From positions 1 to 5,102 of the forward strand of contig CALCHI010000298.1 in NCBI GenBank assembly GCA_937901285.1: a stretch of DNA of 5,102 nucleotides. Direction: 5' to 3'. The translations under genes and the position numbers were made by a program. The stretch comes from UBA8437 sp003445035 (lineage in GTDB: Bacteria > Planctomycetota > Planctomycetia > Planctomycetales > Planctomycetaceae). Below the pieces are notes generated by a model. The model did no database searches, had not been told where the DNA came from, and saw only the letters and a program-made list of their open reading frames with translations. Below, piece after piece: positions 1 to 4,079 of the stretch (position 1 is the first letter of the stretch; each line of letters begins with the position of its first letter).

Positions 1-1532
1 CTGCCGTGGGGCAGAAGGAAATGGGGACGGTCGAGACGATCATGCGTGCGGGTGGTCTCGACGTTGAATCCCAGCAGGTGGTAGAGCGTCGCCAGGATGT
101 CCTTGGGGTTCAGAGGACGCTCGACCGGGTAACCGGCGTGCTTGTCGGTTGCGCCGATGACCTGGCCGGGGCGGATGCCGGCCCCGGCGAACAGTCCGCT
201 GTAGGCGTAGCTCCAGTGTTCCCGGGCTCCGCCGGGCTTGTTGCCGATCTTGGGTGTGCGGCCGTGTTCGCTGATCAACAGCACGGTTGTCTCTTCGAGC
301 AGTCCTCGCTGTTCCATGTCCTCCAGCAGGGCCGTGTAAACCTGGTCCAGTGTCGGGCAGAGTCCCTCCCGGAGCCTTGGGAAGTTGTTGACGTGCGTGT
401 CCCAGCCGGTGTTCTCGGGGCCGAACTCGTCCCAGTAGACGGTCACGATTCTCGAGCCGGCCTCGATCAGTCGTCGGGCGGCCAGCGTGGCCTGCCCGAA
501 CAGGGTATGGCCATACCGCTCGCGGACTGGTGTCGGTTCGCGTGTCACGTCCAGCGCGCGGCTGCAGTCGGCGCTGGTCAGCATGTCGAAGGCCATCTGC
601 TGAAAGCGATCCAGTCCCTCGGCCTGGCGGGTGGCCGCGAGGTGACGACGCGACCGATCGAACTGTTCGAGCAGGCCACGGCGTCGGTGCAGCCGGTCGA
701 TGGTGACACCGGCCGGGAGGTCGAGCCCGGTCTGGGCGACCTTGTGGGCCAGCTTGACCTTGGGAGCCAGTTCGAGCACCGTCGGCGCCATCACGCGGAA
801 GGTGCTTTCGGGGGTGATCCCGTCGTGGGGATCGAACCGGCTGCGGATGGCCCGCCCCCCGTCGGCCGATGGATGTCCCGCCTCGCGGGTGGCCTGGCCG
901 TCGAACTGGCCGTAGATCGGTTCCCACTGGCTGCCCAGCCACGCCGACGTCAGCCCGCGGTGGCTGCGGTTGCGGCTGCGGCTGTTGAGTTCCCACGGCA
1001 GACACATGTTGCGGGGAATACCACGAGCCGGCTGTCCGTCGTCAGCCCGTTCCCAGAGGTAGTCGAGTGACGAGCCCAGGAACGGCCAGTAGTCGCGGGG
1101 GTCTCGAAGAGGGTTCTTGGGGATGCCCGAAAGCGCGTAAGCGACGCAGTGGGTGGGGTGCGAATGGGTCATCGACCGGACCAGGGTGGTCCGGTCGAGC
1201 CACCGCGAGAGCCGCGGCAGATGCTCGCAGATCTGCACGCCGGGCAATGCCGTCGAGATCGGGGAGAACTCGCCCCGGATGTCGGCCGGGGCGGTGGGTT
1301 TCATGTCGAGAGTGTCCTGCTGGCTCCAGGCTCCGTAGAGGAACAGCACGATGCAGGACTTGGCTTTGCCGAGGCCCGCGCCGGTTTCGGCCACCGGAGC
1401 CGCATCGCAGGTGCTGTTCCGCAGCAGCGCATCCAGCGACAGTCCGCCCAGCCCCATCGCACCCGCTTCGAGTAGCTCGCGGCGGGTCAGGCCCGAGCAG
1501 AGTTCACGGCGGTTTCCCAGGAGACGGAGCAT
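1..1532 (-). CDS. DUF1501 family protein with Tat-like N-terminus (C-terminal end cut by window edge)
   Basis: The frame is open for 510 codons from the ATG at 1532 to the left edge. It reads to a family-typical ending (DRLDRPHFLLPHG, residues 498-510), so probably only a few residues are missing. The N-terminus has a twin-arginine stretch (LTRREL, 15-20) followed by a short Gly/Ala/Leu segment (21-37), as in DUF1501 proteins thought to be exported by Tat. Family landmarks seen in order are QQDTLDMKP (71-79), VRSMTHSHPTHCVAYALSGIP (split around 118-138), FDGQATRE (210-217), DRLHRRRGLLEQFD (279-292), WDTH (377-380), SEHGRTPKI (421-429) and REHW (437-440). The fold is related to the alkaline phosphatase/sulfatase superfamily, but no reaction is established for the family; planctomycetes carry many copies. 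The usual GGPSQ before the LDT motif reads GAWSQ here. The ATG fits the family start, though the frame stays open upstream and no clear Shine-Dalgarno is seen. The gene lies 103 bases downstream of the ThDP gene on the same strand, so it may be co-transcribed, but a functional link is not shown. The family call is secure; the function is unknown. Confidence 0.93.
   Translation of the reverse strand, partial: MLRLLGNRRELCSGLTRRELLEAGAMGLGGLSLDALLRNSTCDAAPVAETGAGLGKAKSCIVLFLYGAWSQQDTLDMKPTAPADIRGEFSPISTALPGVQICEHLPRLSRWLDRTTLVRSMTHSHPTHCVAYALSGIPKNPLRDPRDYWPFLGSSLDYLWERADDGQPARGIPRNMCLPWELNSRSRNRSHRGLTSAWLGSQWEPIYGQFDGQATREAGHPSADGGRAIRSRFDPHDGITPESTFRVMAPTVLELAPKVKLAHKVAQTGLDLPAGVTIDRLHRRRGLLEQFDRSRRHLAATRQAEGLDRFQQMAFDMLTSADCSRALDVTREPTPVRERYGHTLFGQATLAARRLIEAGSRIVTVYWDEFGPENTGWDTHVNNFPRLREGLCPTLDQVYTALLEDMEQRGLLEETTVLLISEHGRTPKIGNKPGGAREHWSYAYSGLFAGAGIRPGQVIGATDKHAGYPVERPLNPKDILATLYHLLGFNVETTRTHDRLDRPHFLLPHG
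962..985. repeat. Short imperfect hexamer repeat inside the DUF1501 gene
   Basis: Four consecutive six-base units (ggctgc, ggttgc, ggctgc, ggctgt) lie in phase with the codons. They encode an Arg/Ser/Asn-rich stretch (NSRSRNRS, residues 183-190 of the DUF1501 protein) on the minus strand. The repeat is imperfect and keeps frame when units are gained or lost. It is probably a minor low-complexity patch with no separate function. Confidence 0.5.
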
Positions 1533-1537
1533 GAGAA

Positions 1538-1550
1538 CAGGATGATCCTG
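1538..1550. promoter_or_regulatory. Perfect 13-base palindrome just upstream of the DUF1501 start
   Basis: CAGGAT-G-ATCCTG is a perfect 6+1+6 palindrome whose near edge is 5 bases upstream of the DUF1501 ATG (1532). The one-base centre makes a tight RNA hairpin unlikely unless the inner pairs open, so a DNA-binding operator is one reading. On the minus strand its first half carries AGGA (1549-1546), which is too far from the ATG (13 bases) to be a good Shine-Dalgarno. The role is inferred from position only. Confidence 0.35.
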
Positions 1551-1563
1551 TGGCTGGTCGGGT

Positions 1564-1590
1564 GAATCGACACCGTCGATTCTATCGACG
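1564..1590 (-). promoter_or_regulatory. Overlapping, mutually exclusive hairpins upstream of the DUF1501 gene
   Basis: The core ATCGAC/GTCGAT occurs three times in alternating orientation (1566-1571, 1575-1580, 1584-1589). This gives two perfect stems that share the middle arm: 1564-1571 with 1575-1582 (8 bp, 3-base loop) and 1574-1580 with 1584-1590 (7 bp, 3-base loop). Only one can form at a time. In the transcript running from the ThDP gene into the DUF1501 gene, this could act as an attenuator-like or processing element. As DNA it could be a set of three half-sites for a repressor. A TAGAAT sequence on the minus strand (1584-1579) resembles a -10 box, but no matching -35 was found. The pairing is seen directly; the function is inferred. 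Confidence 0.45.
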
Positions 1591-1592
1591 TA

Positions 1593-1621
1593 TCTCGTGG
1601 CGAGACATCTTTTTTGTCTCG
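1593..1621. promoter_or_regulatory. Second pair of competing hairpins with a T-run, between the ThDP and DUF1501 genes
   Basis: TCTCG (1593-1597) pairs with CGAGA (1601-1605) across a 3-base loop. Alternatively CGAGAC (1601-1606) pairs with GTCTCG (1616-1621) across a 9-base loop containing the T-run at 1610-1615. The two structures share the arm at 1601-1605, so they exclude each other. Read on the plus strand, the first stem followed by the T-run resembles a weak intrinsic terminator, which would stop transcription running against the two leftward genes. Read on the minus strand, the run is A-rich and cannot be a classical terminator for the ThDP gene. The stems are short (5-6 bp), so the functional call is tentative. 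Confidence 0.35.
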
Positions 1622-1635
1622 GGGTCCGCCGGTGA

Positions 1636-3282
1636 TCAGGCCCGCGGTGGAATCGCCATGTCGGGTTCCTCACAGGTGATGAACTCGAGCAACGCCGGTT
1701 GTCCTTCTCGCGTGGCCGCAATGGCTCGCTCGTAAGCCGCACGGATGTCGCCGGGCTGATCGACCCGCTCTCCATGAGCTCCCAGCGACCGGGCCAGGTC
1801 GGCGTAGTCACCGGTCAGGTACTTCGTGCCGTACTTCTCGACCGAGATCGGGATGTGCTTCTCGTAGTTGCCCATCGCCGAATTCTTCAGCACCACCGTC
1901 AGGATCGGGATTTCCTCGCGGACGGCCGTCTCGATGTCCATCCCCACCATCCCGATCGCCGCGTCGCCCATGAAGTTGGCACAGAGCTTTTCGGGTTCAG
2001 CCAGCTTGGCACCCATGATCGCGCCCAGCCCGAAGCCCAACTGGGTCGAGTGGCCCCAGCCCAGGTAGCCGCGGGGGGTGGTCGACTTGTAGATCGGCAT
2101 CAGCTGGTCGCGGGGGTTGCCCGAATCGTGGGTGACGATCGTCTGGGCCGGATCGGTGACCGCGATGAAATCGGCCATCACCCGGTAGGGGTTCAGCGGG
2201 GTGTCGTCGGTGGTGAACTTTGCGGCGTAGCGAGCGTCCCAGGCGGCGGTTGTTCCGGCCACGTGCGCTTCGACCTCGCCGCGTTCGGGTCGCCCGTCCT
2301 CGTTGCCCAGCTGGCTCTTGAGTTCTTCGAGCAAGGCAACGGCCGCCAGTCGGCAGTCTCCCAGCAGCGGGACATCGGCGATGTAGTGCTTGTTGAGATC
2401 CCGGGGGTCGATCGTGTTGTGGACGATCCGCTTGCCGGTCGGGATGTCGGGGGCAAAGACCGAGCGGGTGAGACTGCTGCCCAGGGCCAGGATCGCATCA
2501 CAGCGGTCCAGGTAGTCCAGCGACATGTCGGTGCAGCTGTGGGACCCGGCACCCAGTGCCAGCGGATGGGTTTCGTCGAAAGCGCTCTTGCCCAGCAGGG
2601 TGGTCATCACCGGCGCGCCCAGGAATTCGGCCACCGCGGTCATTTCCGCGGTCGCCTCGCCGTAGAGCACGCCCTGTCCGGCCCAGATCATCGGTCGCTC
2701 GGCGGCCAGCAGCAGTTTCGCCGCATCGCGAACCGCGTCGGGATCAACACCGGCCCGGGCCGCGGAGACGGGTGAGTAGTCGAGTTCGCCGGAGATTTCC
2801 TCGACGGCCACGTCGGTGGGGATCTCGAGCATCACCGGGCCCGGCCGTCCGGTTCTCAGCGCGGTGAAAGCCCGTCGCATGCGTTGTGTCAGCGAATCGG
2901 CTGTCAGCAGTTGGTCGGCCCACTTGGTGGTGGCCCGGAAATTGGGCACGGCGTTGAAGCTGGGTGGTGTGCCCGACTCCATCCTGTTCATGCCACCGGG
3001 CAGGAACAGGACCGGGCTCGAGTCGGTGTAGGCCTGGGCGATGCCGGCGAACGCGTTCTCGGCTCCAGCGGCCTGCTGCACGGTGATCGTGCCGATCTTT
3101 TTGCCGTTGCTGACCCGTGAGAACCCGTCGGCCATGTTCTCGGCCACCCGTTCCTGGCGGGCGACGATCGGGCGGATGCCGGCGGCCGAGACGGCTTCGA
3201 GAATGGGGGTGAAGGGGAACAGGAAGATCTGCTCGACGCCCTCGCGCTTGAGAATTTCGGCGATGGCCTGGTCAACTCGCAT
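1636..3282 (-). CDS. Thiamine-diphosphate-dependent enzyme, acetolactate synthase/pyruvate oxidase type, substrate unknown
   Basis: This complete 548-residue protein has the three-domain layout and length of the acetolactate synthase family. The N-terminal pyrimidine-binding domain (about 1-165) holds the catalytic Glu at E44 in ARQERVAENMADG. The central domain (about 180-320) includes AGQGVLYG (201-208) and LALGSSLTRS (265-274). The C-terminal pyrophosphate domain (about 365-548) has GD at 439-440 and Asn at 467, the expected 27 positions after the Asp, so both metal ligands are present. Several signatures are altered. The usual G-x-PG loop reads FLFPFTP (20-26), the GPG-x-x-N region reads QQAAGAEN (69-76), GDG is GDA, and the final NN is KN. 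Such enzymes decarboxylate or join 2-oxoacids in the cytoplasm, but the substrate cannot be read from the motifs. The ATG at 3282 is preferred because AGGA (3295-3292) lies 9 bases upstream and the protein starts directly with the domain. A GTG at 3354 would add 24 low-complexity residues without a ribosome site and almost on top of the predicted transcript start. The gene is divergent from the polyferredoxin-AOR pair. Superfamily is secure, biochemical role open. Confidence 0.92.
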   Translation of the reverse strand: MRVDQAIAEILKREGVEQIFLFPFTPILEAVSAAGIRPIVARQERVAENMADGFSRVSNGKKIGTITVQQAAGAENAFAGIAQAYTDSSPVLFLPGGMNRMESGTPPSFNAVPNFRATTKWADQLLTADSLTQRMRRAFTALRTGRPGPVMLEIPTDVAVEEISGELDYSPVSAARAGVDPDAVRDAAKLLLAAERPMIWAGQGVLYGEATAEMTAVAEFLGAPVMTTLLGKSAFDETHPLALGAGSHSCTDMSLDYLDRCDAILALGSSLTRSVFAPDIPTGKRIVHNTIDPRDLNKHYIADVPLLGDCRLAAVALLEELKSQLGNEDGRPERGEVEAHVAGTTAAWDARYAAKFTTDDTPLNPYRVMADFIAVTDPAQTIVTHDSGNPRDQLMPIYKSTTPRGYLGWGHSTQLGFGLGAIMGAKLAEPEKLCANFMGDAAIGMVGMDIETAVREEIPILTVVLKNSAMGNYEKHIPISVEKYGTKYLTGDYADLARSLGAHGERVDQPGDIRAAYERAIAATREGQPALLEFITCEEPDMAIPPRA

Positions 3283-3291
3283 GGTGGAGAT

Positions 3292-3295
3292 TCCT
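3292..3295 (-). promoter_or_regulatory. Ribosome binding site for the ThDP enzyme
   Basis: AGGA on the minus strand lies 9 bases before the ATG at 3282. No comparable sequence precedes the upstream in-frame GTG at 3354, so this site decides the start. Confidence 0.6.
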
Positions 3296-3371
3296 GTTGA
3301 GGGGACGAGCACCCTCACGGTTTGTCGGGTGCCGGCAGGTGCTGTTTTTGTCACTGATTGTCGCGGCTGGC

Positions 3372-3400
3372 ATTCTCACGAGATCCGTCGTCGATCTCAA
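3372..3400 (-). promoter_or_regulatory. Predicted sigma-70-type promoter for the ThDP gene
   Basis: On the minus strand, TTGAGA (3400-3395, five of six matches to TTGACA) is followed after exactly 17 bases by GAGAAT (3377-3372, four of six matches to TATAAT). Transcription would start near 3365, leaving a leader of roughly 80 bases before the ATG at 3282. It is back to back with the rightward promoter. The prediction rests on consensus match only. Confidence 0.5.
3380..3398. promoter_or_regulatory. Inverted repeat inside the leftward promoter, candidate operator
   Basis: GAGATC (3380-3385) and GATCTC (3393-3398) form a perfect 6-bp inverted repeat with a 7-base spacer, 19 bases overall. It sits in the spacer of the predicted leftward promoter and overlaps its -35 box. 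A dimeric regulator bound here would block the ThDP gene and could also affect the divergent operon. No regulator gene is visible in the window. The symmetry is seen directly; the operator role is inferred. Confidence 0.4.
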
Positions 3401-3409
3401 CGCAGCGGC

Positions 3410-3426
3410 CATTCGTATACCGAGTG
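3410..3426. promoter_or_regulatory. Imperfect inverted repeat between the two divergent promoters
   Basis: CATTCG (3410-3415) and CGAGTG (3421-3426) are inverted with one mismatch around a 5-base centre (TATAC). The site lies 10 bases upstream of the rightward -35 box and 9 bases upstream of the leftward -35 box, a position suited to an activator serving one or both promoters. With one mismatch in short arms it could be chance. Confidence 0.2.
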
Positions 3427-3436
3427 CGGACCGATT

Positions 3437-3465
3437 TTGACTTTCAGGCCAAGAGGCGTTACAAA
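3437..3465 (+). promoter_or_regulatory. Predicted sigma-70-type promoter for the polyferredoxin-AOR operon
   Basis: TTGACT (3437-3442, five of six matches to TTGACA) is followed after 17 bases by TACAAA (3460-3465, four of six matches to TATAAT). The predicted transcript start is near 3472, giving a leader of about 60 bases before the ATG at 3532. The -35 boxes of the two divergent promoters are only 36 bases apart, so shared regulation is plausible. Confidence 0.5.
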
Positions 3466-3515
3466 GTGGCATCGTTGTGGCCGCGGGATCATCAGGTGCG
3501 GTCAGACGCCAAATC

Positions 3516-3525
3516 GGGAGGAGGT
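3516..3525 (+). promoter_or_regulatory. Strong ribosome binding site for the polyferredoxin
   Basis: GGGAGGAGGT ends 6 bases before the ATG at 3532 and contains a near-complete anti-16S match. It fixes the start at 3532, although the frame is open back to 3358. It is the strongest ribosome site in the window. Confidence 0.85.
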
Positions 3526-3531
3526 CATTCG

Positions 3532-4011
3532 ATGACCATGATGCTGAATATCGTGCCCAACCGGTGCACCGGTTGTATGCAGTGTGAACTCGCCTGCTCG
3601 TGGGTCCAGACGGGGACGTTTCAACCGTCCCGGTCGTTGATTCGCGTCAACGTGTTCGACGAAGAGGCCAGCTACGCCCCATTCACCTGTCTGCAGTGTG
3701 ACGAGGCGTGGTGCATGAACGCTTGCCCGGTCAATGCGATCGGGGTCGACGGGGACAGCGGTGCGAAGATCGTCAGCGAATCCCTGTGCATCGGTTGCCA
3801 CCTGTGCACGATCGCTTGCCCGTTCGGCACCGTCTACACGCTGCCGGTGACCGACACGGCCAGCAAGTGCAACCTCTGCGGGGGGGAACCCGCCTGTGAG
3901 GCGGCCTGCCCGACGGCGGCGATCGAGTTCGTCGATGTCGACGAGGGCGGCGGTTGGCTCGAACCGTGGGCGGAAACGGTCAATTCGAAATACGTTGCGG
4001 CGTCGAGCTAG
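3532..4011 (+). CDS. Four-cluster [4Fe-4S] polyferredoxin, electron-transfer partner of AOR
   Basis: This complete 159-residue protein has sixteen cysteines in four groups: C12, C15, C18, C22; C53, C56, C61, C65; C86, C89, C92, C96; and C113, C116, C122, C126. This is the pattern of the four-cluster HycB/DmsB-like iron-sulfur proteins and provides ligands for four [4Fe-4S] clusters. The second, third and fourth groups end in the usual Cys-Pro (C65-P66, C96-P97, C126-P127); the first ends in Cys-Ser. There is no signal peptide or membrane segment, so the protein is expected in the cytoplasm. It lies directly upstream of the AOR large subunit on the same strand, matching the known pairs AorA-AorB of Aromatoleum and YdhY-YdhV of E. 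coli. Its likely job is to carry electrons from the AOR tungsten/molybdenum site to a further acceptor. The start is set by the strong ribosome site. Extending to 3358 would add 58 residues of non-ferredoxin sequence covering the promoter. The natural electron acceptor is not visible in the window. Confidence 0.93.
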   Translation: MTMMLNIVPNRCTGCMQCELACSWVQTGTFQPSRSLIRVNVFDEEASYAPFTCLQCDEAWCMNACPVNAIGVDGDSGAKIVSESLCIGCHLCTIACPFGTVYTLPVTDTASKCNLCGGEPACEAACPTAAIEFVDVDEGGGWLEPWAETVNSKYVAASS

Positions 4012-4042
4012 GCGTTCCGGGTTCGCGGATTCAGATTACCAC

Positions 4043-4058
4043 GACGCCTGTGGGCGTC
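4043..4058 (+). other. GC-rich hairpin between the polyferredoxin and AOR genes
   Basis: GACGCC (4043-4048) pairs with GGCGTC (4053-4058) across a TGTG loop, inside the 68-base gap and ending 9 bases before the AOR ribosome site. No T-run follows, so it is not an intrinsic terminator. It may protect or set the processing of the polyferredoxin part of the transcript, or it may be chance in GC-rich DNA. Confidence 0.35.
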
Positions 4059-4067
4059 ATCACCAGC

Positions 4068-4073
4068 GGAGAG
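4068..4073 (+). promoter_or_regulatory. Ribosome binding site for the AOR large subunit
   Basis: GGAGAG lies 6 bases upstream of the ATG at 4080. Together with the family-typical N-terminus (MGGWTGKLLRVD) it fixes the start. Confidence 0.7.
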
Positions 4074-4079
4074 AACACG

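Noticed and set aside
1..60. Possible frameshift at the C-terminal end of the DUF1501 protein
   Set aside because: Careful reading of the minus strand gives an uninterrupted frame through the typical DRLDRPHFLLPHG ending.
40..1005. Long minus-strand open frame (321 codons) in another frame of the DUF1501 gene
   Set aside because: The product is Arg/Pro/Gly-rich low-complexity sequence without a domain. The neighbouring frame carries the real protein end to end.
6..1070. Long plus-strand open frame (354 codons) over the left end
   Set aside because: It lies opposite the DUF1501 gene, whose translation shows continuous family motifs. The plus-strand product has no recognisable domain and reflects GC-rich codon bias.
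1699..2775. Long plus-strand open frame (358 codons) opposite the ThDP gene
   Set aside because: It is the antisense shadow of an intact, motif-rich gene, and its product has no family features.
3283..3354. Extended start of the ThDP enzyme at GTG 3354
   Set aside because: There is no ribosome site upstream, the added 24 residues match nothing in the family, and the predicted transcript start near 3365 would leave almost no leader.
3358..3531. Upstream extension of the polyferredoxin frame
   Set aside because: It would place the promoter and the strong ribosome site inside the coding region, and the added sequence has no ferredoxin features.
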